From contig NZ_JAILQF010000487.1 in NCBI RefSeq assembly GCF_024699075.1, forward strand, positions 1 to 25,696: a stretch of DNA of 25,696 nucleotides, given 5' to 3'. Shown one piece after another: positions 12,913 through 21,248 of the stretch. The stretch is from Butyrivibrio sp. GTDB lineage: Bacteria; Bacillota_A; Clostridia; Lachnospirales; Lachnospiraceae. Position 1 is the first letter of the stretch; each line of letters begins with the position of its first letter. The position numbers and the translations under genes were made by a program. Under the pieces are notes generated by a model that worked only from the letters and a program-made list of their open reading frames with translations, was not told where the DNA came from and searched no databases.

Positions 12913-15102
12913 ATGGCTTTGAAAATTGCACTTGCAGGTAACCCGAACTGTGGTAAAACAACTCTGTTTAATGCCCTTACAGGTTCTAATCAGTATGTTG
13001 GAAACTGGCCTGGTGTTACAGTTGAAAAGAAAGAGGGTAAATTAAAAGGACAGAAGGATGTAGTAGTAACTGACCTTCCTGGTATCTATTCCCTTTCACC
13101 ATACACACTTGAAGAAGTAGTATCACGTAATTATCTTTTAAATGAGACACCTGATGCAATCATCAATATGGTAGATGCTACAAATATTGAGCGTAACCTT
13201 TATCTTACAACTCAGGTTGTAGAGCTTGGAATTCCGGTTGTTGTTGCACTTAACATGATGGATATCGTTCGTAAGAACGGAGACAAGATTGATTCCAAGA
13301 AGCTTTCAGCTGAACTTGGTGTTGAAGTAGTTGAGATATCAGCTCTTAAATGTGATGGTATCGACAAGCTTGTATCAAAGGCTGTTGAAGTTGCAAAGTC
13401 AGGCAAGGCAGCTACAGCTGTTAAGTTTGATGAAAATACAGAAAAGGCTATTGCAGCTGCAGATGCTATCCTTCCTAAGGATGCATGCAAGAGCGAGCAG
13501 CGCAGATGGTTTGATATCAAACTTCTTGAGAAGGATTCTAAAGTTCTTTCAAAGCTTACAATATCTGATTCAGATATGAAGAAGCTTGATGAAGTAAGAG
13601 CAGAGCTTGAGAAAGCTAATGACGATGATACAGAAAGCGTTATCACAAACGCTAGATATGATGTAATTACAAATGTAGTTAAGAATTCAGTAGCTAAGGT
13701 AAAAGCCGGTCTGTCAGTATCTGATAAGATTGATAAGATTGTTACTAATAGAGTTCTTGCTCTTCCTATATTTGCACTTGTAATGTTCGTAGTTTACTAT
13801 GTATCTGTTACAACAATCGGTACGATAGTAACAGACTGGACCAATGACGTACTCTTTGGAGAGATCATTCCTCCTGCTGTTGAAGCTGGACTTGATGCAG
13901 TTGGTGTTGCCGGATGGCTTAAGAGCCTTATCCTTGATGGTATTGTTGCAGGTGTTGGTGCTGTACTTGGTTTCGTACCTCAGATGCTTATCCTGTTTAT
14001 ATTCCTTGCATTCCTTGAGTACTGCGGATATATGGCTCGTGTAGCATTCATCATGGACAGAATCTTCCGCAAATTCGGTCTTTCAGGTAAATCCTTTATT
14101 CCTATGCTCATCGCATCAGGATGCGGAGTTCCGGGTGTAATGGCTTCTCGTACAATTGATACTGAGAAAGACCGCCGTATGACTATCATGACAACAACTT
14201 TCATTCCTTGCGGAGCTAAGCTTCCTATCATCGCTCTTATTGCAGGTGCTTTCTTTGGAAATAGCGGATGGGTAGCATGGAGTTCATACTTTATCGGAAT
14301 TGCAGCTGTCATCTTTACAGGTATCGTACTTAAGAAGACTAAGGTATTTGCAGGTGATCCTGCACCATTCGTTATGGAGCTTCCTGCTTATCATATGCCT
14401 ACTGTTGGAAGTGTTCTTCGCAGCATGTGGGAGCGTGGTTGGTCATTCATTAAGAAGGCAGGTACAGTTATCCTTCTTTCAACAATCGTTCTCTGGTTCC
14501 TTATGAACTTCGGATTCACAGAAAGCGGATTTGGAATGCTTGACTTTGGCGATCTTGAAGGTGAAGCTCTGATCGTAGCACAGGAAGAATCAATTCTTGC
14601 TAAGATTGGTGGATTCCTTGCTCCTATCTTTGCTCCTCTTGGATTTGGAACATGGCAGATGACAGTTGCTGCAGTATCCGGTCTTATTGCTAAGGAAAAC
14701 GTTGTAGCAACAATCGGTATGCTCTTTGGTTATGCTGAAGTAGCAGAAGATGGTGCTGAGTATTGGGAGATCATACAGGCTCACATCGTTCCTATAGCAG
14801 CATATGCTTATCTTGTATTTAACCTTCTGTGTGCTCCTTGCTTTGCAGCTATGGGTGCTATCAAGAGAGAGATGAACAATGGTAAGTGGACAATGTTCGC
14901 AATCGGATATCAGTGCGTACTTGCTTATGTAGTAGGCCTTATCATCTATCAGATCGGCGGACTTTTCACAGGCGCTGTAAGCTTTGGATTTGGTACAATT
15001 GTAGCAGCAGTTCTCGTAGTTGCAATGATCTATCTCCTTGTTCGTCCTAACCCTTACAAGGATGCTGATATCGAGAGCCGCCGTGCTGTTTCAGAAAATT
15101 GA
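12913..15102 (+). CDS. feoB: Ferrous iron transporter FeoB
   Basis: 729 residues, ribosome site GAGGAGAAG upstream. The N-terminal G domain shows G1 GNPNCGKT (9-16), G2 in the GNWPGVTVE loop (30-38), G3 DLPG (54-57) and G4 NMMD. A helical spacer follows (about 175-260). The membrane part has repeated gate motifs: SGCGVPGVMASRTID, PCGAKLPIIALIAGAFFG and APCFAAMGAIKREM. Residue 13 is Cys in GNPNCGKT, a common variant of the usual Val. It moves Fe2+ into the cell with GTP hydrolysis. Length and domain order are normal. It works with the two FeoA proteins and the Cys-rich protein downstream; the operator at 12849-12877 suggests iron control. Confidence 0.97.
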   Translation: MALKIALAGNPNCGKTTLFNALTGSNQYVGNWPGVTVEKKEGKLKGQKDVVVTDLPGIYSLSPYTLEEVVSRNYLLNETPDAIINMVDATNIERNLYLTTQVVELGIPVVVALNMMDIVRKNGDKIDSKKLSAELGVEVVEISALKCDGIDKLVSKAVEVAKSGKAATAVKFDENTEKAIAAADAILPKDACKSEQRRWFDIKLLEKDSKVLSKLTISDSDMKKLDEVRAELEKANDDDTESVITNARYDVITNVVKNSVAKVKAGLSVSDKIDKIVTNRVLALPIFALVMFVVYYVSVTTIGTIVTDWTNDVLFGEIIPPAVEAGLDAVGVAGWLKSLILDGIVAGVGAVLGFVPQMLILFIFLAFLEYCGYMARVAFIMDRIFRKFGLSGKSFIPMLIASGCGVPGVMASRTIDTEKDRRMTIMTTTFIPCGAKLPIIALIAGAFFGNSGWVAWSSYFIGIAAVIFTGIVLKKTKVFAGDPAPFVMELPAYHMPTVGSVLRSMWERGWSFIKKAGTVILLSTIVLWFLMNFGFTESGFGMLDFGDLEGEALIVAQEESILAKIGGFLAPIFAPLGFGTWQMTVAAVSGLIAKENVVATIGMLFGYAEVAEDGAEYWEIIQAHIVPIAAYAYLVFNLLCAPCFAAMGAIKREMNNGKWTMFAIGYQCVLAYVVGLIIYQIGGLFTGAVSFGFGTIVAAVLVVAMIYLLVRPNPYKDADIESRRAVSEN

Positions 15103-15180
15103 TTTCAGATCAGGACTAGATATAAAGAATATTTAATTATTGTTATGTCCCCTGATTGTTAAATTGTAGGAAGGAGTTAT

Positions 15181-15336
15181 ATGGTAGCTACAATAATAAT
15201 AGCTGCATTGATATTTGGATATTGCGCGTATCTTGTACGTAATATGTATAAAGGTATGAAAAGCGGAAAAGGCAATCCATATTCATGCACAGGGGATTGC
15301 ACATCCTGCCATGGCGGATGTCACAGTCATAAATAA
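15181..15336 (+). CDS. FeoB-associated Cys-rich membrane protein
   Basis: 51 residues; the ATG at 15181 is preceded by AAGGAG about 5 bases upstream. One membrane segment (VATIIIAALIFGYCAYLV, residues 2-19) is followed by a basic stretch and a Cys/His-rich tail of the form C-x3-C-x2-C-x3-C-H-S-H. This is the pattern of the short FeoB-associated proteins that follow feoB in many Firmicutes, where they are thought to play the accessory role of FeoC; metal binding by the Cys/His cluster is inferred. It is the last gene of the feo operon, 78 bases after feoB and just before a terminator. Confidence 0.88.
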   Translation: MVATIIIAALIFGYCAYLVRNMYKGMKSGKGNPYSCTGDCTSCHGGCHSHK

Positions 15337-15358
15337 GAAATTTAATATGTAAAAATAG

Positions 15359-15409
15359 GCTCTGCCTGCTGATTGGACTAATGATCCATATCGCAGACAG
15401 AGCTTTTTT
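15359..15409 (+). terminator. Intrinsic terminator of the feo operon
   Basis: GCTCTGCCTGC (15359-15369) pairs with GCAGACAGAGC (15393-15403) with one mismatch, followed by six T residues (15404-15409). Confidence 0.8.
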
Positions 15410-15455
15410 AAAATAAAAAGCGCCAGGCATAAAACTTTTAATTTATGCCTGGCGC
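15410..15455 (-). terminator. Intrinsic terminator of the pyrBI operon
   Basis: A perfect 14-bp stem GCGCCAGGCATAAA (15420-15433)/TTTATGCCTGGCGC (15442-15455). On the minus strand it is followed by a T-rich run (rc of 15410-15419). It abuts the convergent feo terminator. Confidence 0.85.
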
Positions 15456-15465
15456 AAGTATTATT

Positions 15466-15565
15466 GATTAGAATTGGCACAGATCCTGCTGATTAGAATT
15501 GGCACAGATCCTGCTGATTATATTTAGTACAAATTTTTACGATTCTATTTAGCACTGGCCTCTGT
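15466..15565. repeat. Four 25-bp tandem units at the pyrI 3' end
   Basis: Two identical 25-bp units (15466-15490 and 15491-15515, beginning GATTAGAATTGGCAC) are followed by two degenerate units in the same period (15516-15540 beginning GATTATATTTAGTAC; 15541-15565 beginning GATTCTATTTAGCAC). The last unit contains the stop and final codons of pyrI. The tract therefore looks like serial duplication of the gene's 3' end into the downstream spacer. Confidence 0.75.
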
Positions 15566-16004
15566 TAAAGTCAGCATCGTTTTCTGTGTACTTTTCATCG
15601 CAGTATTTGCAGCGGTAGATCTCATTGGCTTCATCGGCCAGGTAGAAGATGTGAGGAAGCCCCTGCTCGATAGAAGTAATGCAGCGGGGATTATGACACC
15701 TTAAGACCTCTTTGATCTCCTGTGGAAGTACAAGAGCTCTCTTTTCAATGATCTCACCATCTTTAATAACATTAACAGTGATATTATGATCAATAAAAGC
15801 GAGTATATTAAGATCCATTGAATCTATATCACACTCAACCTTAAGGATATCTTTACGTCCCATCTTGCCTGAACGGGCATTCTTGATAATGGCAACTGTA
15901 CAGTCAAGGCGGTTAAGTCCAAGGTGATGGTAGATTGACATTGCTTTACCGGCCTCTATATGGTCAAGGACGAAGCCTTCATCTATTTTTCCTACATTAA
16001 GCAT
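15549..16004 (-). CDS. pyrI: Aspartate carbamoyltransferase regulatory chain
   Basis: 151 residues; GGAGG lies about 8 bases upstream of the start. PyrI is the nucleotide-binding regulatory subunit of the dodecameric ATCase. The N-terminal allosteric domain includes LDCTVAIIKNARSGKMGRKDILKVE. The C-terminal zinc domain has Cys103, Cys108, Cys132 and Cys135 (CHNPRC and CKYC), with the same spacing as the four zinc ligands of E. coli PyrI. The enzyme is therefore expected to be feedback-regulated by nucleotides. It follows pyrB on the minus strand across a 213-base gap filled with 17-bp tandem repeats. Confidence 0.96.
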   Translation of the reverse strand: MLNVGKIDEGFVLDHIEAGKAMSIYHHLGLNRLDCTVAIIKNARSGKMGRKDILKVECDIDSMDLNILAFIDHNITVNVIKDGEIIEKRALVLPQEIKEVLRCHNPRCITSIEQGLPHIFYLADEANEIYRCKYCDEKYTENDADFNRGQC

Positions 16005-16020
16005 TTTATATTCCTCCGTT

Positions 16021-16217
16021 TCTATAAAATCAGAACTATCATAAAATCAGAACTATCTTTAATTCAGAATTATCCATAAATCAGAACTATCATAAATTCA
16101 GATCTATCTTTTATTCAGAACTATAATAAATTCAGAACTATAATAAATTTAGATCTATCTTTTATTCAGAATTATCCATAAATCAGAACTATCTATAAAT
16201 TCATATTTATCTATAAA
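16021..16217. repeat. 17-bp tandem repeat array between pyrB and pyrI
   Basis: Eleven consecutive units of 17 bp (one of 18) with consensus TCAGAACTATCATAAAT, starting at 16030, 16047, 16064, 16081, 16098, 16115, 16132, 16149, 16166, 16183 and 16201; a partial unit precedes at 16021-16029. Units 6 and 7 are identical, units 3 and 9 are identical, and units 5 and 8 differ by one base, which indicates block duplications. A twelfth unit (16218 on) is the 3' coding end of pyrB, so each unit starts with the complement of a TGA stop. There are no spacers, so it is not a CRISPR. It lies inside the pyrBI transcript. Confidence 0.9.
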
Positions 16218-17174
16218 TCAGAACTTTCTTAAAAGTCCTTCATTCATATGTGCATCTGTCATATCAAGAAGTGTAAGTATAAGAGCCATTCTTACATAAA
16301 GTCCGTACTGAACCTGTTTGAAATATGCAGCTCTTGGATCATCATCAACTTCAACTGAGATCTCGTTTACACGTGGAAGCGGATGAAGTATCTGCATAGT
16401 GGATTTGGCCATATCAAGCTTCTTTTTATCGAGGATATAGAAATCCTTGAGTCTTATATAATCTTCTTCGTTGAAGAAACGCTCTTTCTGAACACGAGTC
16501 ATATAAAGGAAGTCAAGATCTGATATTACATCCTCAAGCTTTATTACTTCGCGATAAGAGATTCCTTTGGAATCAAGCATCTCTGTAATGTAATCAGGAA
16601 CTCTGAGCTCTTGTGGGGATATGAAGATGAAGTTGATACCTTCATATCTTGTAAGTGCATTGATAAGAGAGTGAACAGTACGACCGAATTTAAGGTCGCC
16701 GCAAAGACCGATAGTGAAGTTGTTCAAACTTCCGTGAAGAGATCTGATGGTAAGAAGATCTGTAAGTGTCTGCGTTGGATGCTGGTGGCCTCCATCACCT
16801 GCGTTGATTACAGGGATAAGAGATTTGGAAGCAGCAACCATAGGAGCACCTTCCTTGGGATGACGCATAGCGCATATATCTGCGAAGCAGCTGATAACAC
16901 GAATTGTATCGGCAACGCTTTCTCCTTTGGAAGCGGAAGAGTTAGACGCATCTGCAAAACCTAAAGTTTTGCCGCCAAGTCTGAGCATTGCAGTTTCGAA
17001 AGAAAGACGGGTTCTGGTACTTGGCTCATAGAAGCATGTGGCAAGAATCTTGCCATTACATGCATTTGAATATTTATCCATGTTGTGCTCGATGTCATTT
17101 GCAACATCAAACAGATCCTCGAGTTCTTGTACGCTAAAATCCATAGGACTCATTAAATGACGTAGTGAATTCAT
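16218..17174 (-). CDS. pyrB: Aspartate carbamoyltransferase catalytic chain
   Basis: 318 residues; GGAGG (17182-17186) lies 7 bases before the ATG. It condenses carbamoyl phosphate with aspartate, the first committed step of pyrimidine synthesis. The carbamoyl-phosphate motif STRTR is at 52-56 within [26 protein letters not shown] and the late [11 protein letters not shown] complete the active site. The protein ends in a short extension after LTLLDM whose last codons share the downstream repeat sequence. It is the first gene of pyrBI, with a promoter and an attenuator-like leader upstream. The presence of pyrI fits a regulated class B ATCase. Confidence 0.97.
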   Translation of the reverse strand: MNSLRHLMSPMDFSVQELEDLFDVANDIEHNMDKYSNACNGKILATCFYEPSTRTRLSFETAMLRLGGKTLGFADASNSSASKGESVADTIRVISCFADICAMRHPKEGAPMVAASKSLIPVINAGDGGHQHPTQTLTDLLTIRSLHGSLNNFTIGLCGDLKFGRTVHSLINALTRYEGINFIFISPQELRVPDYITEMLDSKGISYREVIKLEDVISDLDFLYMTRVQKERFFNEEDYIRLKDFYILDKKKLDMAKSTMQILHPLPRVNEISVEVDDDPRAAYFKQVQYGLYVRMALILTLLDMTDAHMNEGLLRKF

Positions 17175-17203
17175 ATTATTCCTCCATTTTGAACATAATA
17201 AAA

Positions 17204-17233
17204 GAGATATTTATTTTAAAAAATAAATATCCC
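17204..17233 (-). terminator. Attenuator hairpin before pyrB
   Basis: On the minus strand GGGATATTTATTTT (17233-17220) pairs with AAAATAAATATCTC (17217-17204), with one G-U pair near the base; the apex opens to give about 12 bp. TTTTATT follows. The leader peptide stops one base before the stem, so a ribosome finishing the leader would cover it. It is an AT-rich, moderate terminator. Confidence 0.65.
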
Positions 17234-17234
17234 T

Positions 17235-17324
17235 TCATAATAGATGCATATTAAAAATTGAAATAGAAAAGAGAGGCTGCAGATACATAGGTATTTTAAT
17301 GTTAGCTGACTTAATAAAGCGCAT
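17235..17324 (-). CDS. Putative pyrBI leader peptide (PyrL-like)
   Basis: 29 codons, ATG at 17322-17324 with a strong GGAG ribosome site (17330-17333) 5 bases away, and TGA at 17235-17237. The second half (residues 15-29, LQPLFSISIFNMHLL) is encoded by a U-rich run of the transcript (17251-17276). The frame ends one base before the attenuator stem. In E. coli pyrL, translation of a leader through a U-rich pause site prevents termination before pyrBI when UTP is scarce. The same order of parts is seen here. The peptide itself shows no recognisable family, as expected when only the act of translation matters. Confidence 0.6.
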   Translation of the reverse strand: MRFIKSANIKIPMYLQPLFSISIFNMHLL

Positions 17325-17365
17325 ACTCTCTCCTTTGAATCTATTGCTTTTTTTCTATCTAAGGT

Positions 17366-17394
17366 ATGATACCATGCTCTTGAGATAAGTTCAA
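17366..17394 (-). promoter_or_regulatory. pyrBI promoter
   Basis: On the minus strand TTGAAC (17389-17394) and TATCAT (17366-17371) are 17 bases apart, with a TGG just before the -10 box. The start is expected near 17359, giving a leader of about 185 bases before pyrB. Confidence 0.65.
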
Positions 17395-17427
17395 CAGATT
17401 TTTTGGGAAAAGAAATATGGTTTAACT

Positions 17428-18444
17428 TTACTCAAGCGGATTAAAAAGGGCAGGTGCTTCAGAGCCGTCTAAAGGCATATGATACATACGTGTATCATCC
17501 TTGGCAGGAGTAAAGTATACATATTTGGATGTAAGACTTATGTTAAAGTATACGCCCTGAAGAATTGGCACATCGCTGGATCCGTCGAGCGTCATTACAT
17601 GAAGCGCCGGTACAAGTGCATCTGATACAGAATAGAAAATATACTGATCATTAAGGTTATAGCAATCAATTCTGTTTTTGGTCAGTGTTTCAATCTTCAG
17701 AGATGAAACATTCATACGTTTGAGATGATAGTTATCTACAGCATCCATATAATAGATATACCCATCATGATATATAGGATAGAAGAAGGATCCATCTGCA
17801 AGCTTTGTAATAGCATCGTTGTTTTGAGTATCCATCATGTACAGATTATGATCTTTTTCAACTCCGGTAAAATAGATCTTGCCATCATAGAAACCGCAAG
17901 GATCAATATATTCGTCAGATATAGTTGTAAGATTGGTCTTGTCGGTCTTGATCTTGGCAAGAGAACCGCCGTTCGAATCCTTGATCTGGAAATAAACATA
18001 ATTACCGCAAAGTATCTGGGCAGCTGTTCTGCCGCGGTAAAGGCACTTTTGCTTGGTTCCATCTGTTCTTGACTGATATACACCATAGTATTTGACAGTG
18101 GTTCCAAGACCGCTTGTTGAATTGGACAGATGCTGTGAATCCATATAGAAGTAGAGATAATCACCTATACCGCTTATATAGTATACGTTCATGGTTGTTA
18201 TGGGCTTAATATCTTTTTCATCAACAGTCATGCTGTACATACAGCCGTTGTCATAATTGTTTCTAAAGTAGACATTTCCGTCTATCTCACAGAAATACCC
18301 ACCATTATAGAGATTACCAACAGTATTACCGGCGGTAGTAGGATCATTTTCCGGAATCATATTAAGGTAGAAATAAAAAGCAATTGCAGCAACAACAACA
18401 ATACTTATGACAAAGGCGATGATTATATTTATTATTTTACGCAT
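17428..18444 (-). CDS. DUF5050 membrane-anchored protein
   Basis: 338 residues. An N-terminal membrane anchor (about 4-27) is followed by an extracytoplasmic repeat region. Short strands of the form GxxYFxxxxDNxxLY recur about every 40-45 residues (NVYFRNNYDNGCMYSM; NYVYFQIKDSNGGSLAKI; KIYFTGVEKDHNLYMM; YIYYMDAVDNYHLKRM; KYVYFTPAKDDTRMYHM), as expected for a beta-propeller-like DUF5050 fold. The family is widespread in Clostridia and its function is not known. The ribosome site AAAGGAA is about 12-13 bases before the ATG, rather far. It is divergent from pheA and probably a single-gene unit. Confidence 0.82.
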   Translation of the reverse strand: MRKIINIIIAFVISIVVVAAIAFYFYLNMIPENDPTTAGNTVGNLYNGGYFCEIDGNVYFRNNYDNGCMYSMTVDEKDIKPITTMNVYYISGIGDYLYFYMDSQHLSNSTSGLGTTVKYYGVYQSRTDGTKQKCLYRGRTAAQILCGNYVYFQIKDSNGGSLAKIKTDKTNLTTISDEYIDPCGFYDGKIYFTGVEKDHNLYMMDTQNNDAITKLADGSFFYPIYHDGYIYYMDAVDNYHLKRMNVSSLKIETLTKNRIDCYNLNDQYIFYSVSDALVPALHVMTLDGSSDVPILQGVYFNISLTSKYVYFTPAKDDTRMYHMPLDGSEAPALFNPLE

Positions 18445-18496
18445 AATTGCTTAAATTTCCTTTCTTGCGCCAACTATCAATACGCGGTATTATTTT

Positions 18497-18525
18497 TTAT
18501 AACAGTGCCCGAATACAGGTTGTAA
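18497..18525 (-). promoter_or_regulatory. Candidate promoter of the DUF5050 gene
   Basis: On the minus strand TTACAA (18520-18525) and TTATAA (18497-18502) are 17 bases apart, about 53 bases before the start codon. No equally good promoter for pheA is seen in this divergent spacer. Confidence 0.4.
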
Positions 18526-18657
18526 TTAAGCTTTGTAGTGTTCGCATGTTAAGAAAATACATAATTATAGTATTTCTATATATTGTTATCGGCGTAAAAC
18601 GTGAAGCTTATAAGTTTTTTGATAAAAAAAGCACAGCATAATAGTTTGGAGGTTTTA

Positions 18658-19785
18658 ATGGATTTAAAAGAACTCAGAGCAAAGCTCGACGAAATCGACC
18701 CTAAAATAGTAGAGTTATACGAACAGAGAATGGATATCTGTTCACAGGTAGCGGATTATAAAATAGGAACAGGCAAGAAAGTCTTTGATCCCGCAAGAGA
18801 GAAGGAGAAGATTGCTACTGTAAAGAGCCTTACTCATAATGAGTTCAATCAGACAGGAGTAGAAGAACTTTTCGAACAGATAATGGCAATGAGCAGGAAG
18901 CTTCAGTATCAAAAGCTTACAGAAGCCGGATCTTCAGGAAAGCTTCCATTCATAGGAATTGATTCTATAGATAAAAAATCCTGCCGCGTAGTATTCCAAG
19001 GGGCAGAAGGTGCCTACTCACAAGCAGCAATGTTCAAATTCTTCGGAGAAGACGTCAATAATTTCCATGTGGAAACCTTCAGAGATGCCATGATAGCAAT
19101 AGAAGAAGGAGCTGCAGACTACGCAGTTCTTCCAATAGAGAATTCTACAGCAGGAATAGTATCTGAAATCTACGACCTTCTTGCAGAGTATGAGAACTTT
19201 ATAGTAGGAGAGCAGATAATCAAGATAGAGCACTGTCTTATAGGACTTCCGGGAGCTGATATCAGTGATATAAAGACTGTATATTCTCATGCACAGTCAC
19301 TTATGCAGAGCAGCAAATTCCTTTCTGATCATCCTTCGTGGAGGCAGATAAGCCTTAAGAACAACGCATTTGGAGTACAAAAAATTGCAGAAGATGGTGA
19401 CAAATCCCAGGCTGCTATAGCCAGTGAGTATGCAGCCGGATTCTATGGCATGAACATTCTCAAAAAAGGAATCAATCAGTCTGAGACCAATTCTACAAGA
19501 TTTATAATAGTAACCAATCAGAAAGTATATTTAAAGAATGCAGGCAAGATCAGTATTATATTAGAAGTAGGAAATGAAGTAGGTGCCCTTTACCACATCT
19601 TATCTCACTTCCACTATAATCATGTTAATATGTCAAGAATCGAATCCCGCCCTATAGGTGATAGAAACTGGGAGTACAGATTCTTCATAGACTTTGAAGG
19701 AAATCTTGCTGACAGTTCAGTCAAGAATGCACTAAGAGGCCTTCGTGAAGAAGCTAAATCACTCAGGGTGCTTGGCAATTACTGA
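18658..19785 (+). CDS. pheA: Bifunctional chorismate mutase/prephenate dehydratase
   Basis: 375 residues. The ATG at 18658 has GGAGG 5 bases upstream (18648-18652); the longer frame from 18601 does not. It converts chorismate to prephenate and then to phenylpyruvate, the precursor of phenylalanine. A helical chorismate mutase domain (about 1-88, MDLKELRAKLDEIDPKIVEL) is followed by prephenate dehydratase (about 108-290) with GAEGAYSQAA, PIENSTAGIVSEIYDLL and the catalytic-region motif NSTRFIIV. An ACT domain (about 297-375) with GALYHIL and the Phe-binding ESRPIG implies feedback control by phenylalanine. This is the complete P-protein layout. No regulator is visible beside it. Confidence 0.95.
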   Translation: MDLKELRAKLDEIDPKIVELYEQRMDICSQVADYKIGTGKKVFDPAREKEKIATVKSLTHNEFNQTGVEELFEQIMAMSRKLQYQKLTEAGSSGKLPFIGIDSIDKKSCRVVFQGAEGAYSQAAMFKFFGEDVNNFHVETFRDAMIAIEEGAADYAVLPIENSTAGIVSEIYDLLAEYENFIVGEQIIKIEHCLIGLPGADISDIKTVYSHAQSLMQSSKFLSDHPSWRQISLKNNAFGVQKIAEDGDKSQAAIASEYAAGFYGMNILKKGINQSETNSTRFIIVTNQKVYLKNAGKISIILEVGNEVGALYHILSHFHYNHVNMSRIESRPIGDRNWEYRFFIDFEGNLADSSVKNALRGLREEAKSLRVLGNY

Positions 19786-19814
19786 TAGATCAAATCTGAA
19801 CAAAAGCAGATGAT

Positions 19815-19862
19815 TACTTATAATATCTTAATGGGTTAAGTAGCCATGATCACTTATAAGTA
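19815..19862 (+). promoter_or_regulatory. Nested inverted repeats before the DUF815 gene
   Basis: TACTTATAA (19815-19823) and TTATAAGTA (19854-19862) are perfect inverted repeats around a smaller hairpin CTTAA-TGGG-TTAAG (19827-19840). There is no T-run, so it is not an evident terminator. It may be an operator or a 5' leader fold. Confidence 0.3.
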
Positions 19863-19919
19863 GCGGATATACAAGGCATAGACAATTACTTATTTTTTAT
19901 AAATGATGGAGATGGTATA

Positions 19920-21248
19920 ATGGTAGAAGAACTGATCTGTTACAGAGACATTGAAAATGATGAGCTTATATGTGCCATGTCACAGCTCATGGACAACTAT
20001 ACACAAGGGAACTTTACCAACATTAACAGTCATGACAGATCTCTTTTGTATAAGAGCATGTCAAAGCTTGTGGAGTTTGCAGGTAAAAGCGGATTTTACG
20101 GCAATCTGTGGCATGATTACCTTACACTTCTACTTGTTAACAGTGAGAATACCTATTCACTTTCCTGCGAGATGAGAGGTCAGGTTGAGGGAACCATAAA
20201 TGATCTTGTCCTTCATGACATGGAAATATTTGAAAAAATTTTTCATTATGATTTTACAGAGCTTTTGGAAAGCTTTGGAGCAAAAGATTTCGAAAAGATT
20301 TTTGATTATAAAGCGGGAAATGCTGACAGTAAGATCTATAACCACAGAATAAGAGATAGAATATGTACTCTTGCTAAGGAGCTTTTAAAGGCAGGAGATG
20401 TATATGAAATGAAGGACTGCCTTACCAACTTTTATAAAGAATACGGAGTGGGAAAACTCGGACTTCATAAAGCGTTCAGAGTAGGACATAAAAACGGCTC
20501 AGAATATCAGGACTTTAACGGTGTTACGATCGAGCCGATTAAAAATATAAGACATGTAAAACTTGATGACCTTGTCGGATATGAAAATGCCAAGAAGAAG
20601 CTGATAGACAATACTGAAGCTTTTCTTGAGGGAAGACCGTCAAACAACTGCCTTTTGTACGGCGATGCAGGAACCGGCAAATCCACTTGTATCAAGGCTC
20701 TTGCCAATACGTATTTTGACAAAGGATTACGAATAATAGAAGTCTACAAGCATCAGTTTAAGGACCTGAACGATGTTATAGCACAGATCAAAGGTAGAAG
20801 CTACCGCTTCATTATCTACATGGATGATCTGTCCTTTGAAGACTTTGAGATTGAATACAAATACCTTAAAGCAGTAATAGAGGGCGGACTTGAGAAGAAG
20901 CCTCAGAACGTCCTTATTTATGCTACGTCCAACAGAAGACACCTTATTAAAGAGAGCTTTAATGACAAGAAGAGCCTTTCCGATGACGGTGACATTCATA
21001 AGAACGATACTGTACAGGAGAAGATATCTCTGTCAGACAGATTTGGTGTATCTATTTATTTTGGAAGACCGGAACCTAAAGAGTTCAAGGAAATAGTTAC
21101 AACACTTGCTGACAGAAACGGAATTAAGATGCCCCAGGAAGAGCTGCTTTCAAAAGCTAATAAATGGGAACTTAATCACGGAGGCCTGTCAGGAAGGTGT
21201 GCTCAGCAGTTCGTAGATTATCTTTTGGGCCAGATTAGTGAAAACTAA
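19920..21248 (+). CDS. DUF815-family AAA ATPase
   Basis: 442 residues, ribosome site GGAG 8 bases upstream. A helical N-terminal region (about 1-195) precedes an AAA-type ATPase domain. Visible motifs are Walker A GDAGTGKST (248-256), Walker B FIIYMDDLSFE with Asp302-Asp303, and the sensor-1-like YATSNRRH (Asn338). The late DRFGVSIYFGRPEPKEF and LSGRCAQQFVDYLLG are typical of DUF815 proteins. These are predicted ATP-dependent remodelling or loading factors with no established role. It begins an apparent operon with ppx, ppk1 and maf, as no terminator follows it; whether the ATPase has anything to do with polyphosphate is open. Confidence 0.88.
   Translation: MVEELICYRDIENDELICAMSQLMDNYTQGNFTNINSHDRSLLYKSMSKLVEFAGKSGFYGNLWHDYLTLLLVNSENTYSLSCEMRGQVEGTINDLVLHDMEIFEKIFHYDFTELLESFGAKDFEKIFDYKAGNADSKIYNHRIRDRICTLAKELLKAGDVYEMKDCLTNFYKEYGVGKLGLHKAFRVGHKNGSEYQDFNGVTIEPIKNIRHVKLDDLVGYENAKKKLIDNTEAFLEGRPSNNCLLYGDAGTGKSTCIKALANTYFDKGLRIIEVYKHQFKDLNDVIAQIKGRSYRFIIYMDDLSFEDFEIEYKYLKAVIEGGLEKKPQNVLIYATSNRRHLIKESFNDKKSLSDDGDIHKNDTVQEKISLSDRFGVSIYFGRPEPKEFKEIVTTLADRNGIKMPQEELLSKANKWELNHGGLSGRCAQQFVDYLLGQISEN

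Noticed and set aside
13212..13646. 144-codon minus-strand Ser-rich open frame
   Set aside because: It is antisense to the FeoB G-domain/spacer; the Ser/Thr bias comes from complementary GAA/GAT/GCT codons.
16021..16217. CRISPR-like appearance of the array
   Set aside because: Units are head-to-tail with no unique spacers, the 17-bp period is too short, and no cas gene is nearby.
18546..18641. 31-codon frame with three Phe and three Tyr codons before pheA, possible Phe attenuator leader
   Set aside because: No ribosome site precedes the ATG and no terminator hairpin lies between it and pheA, so attenuation is not supported.
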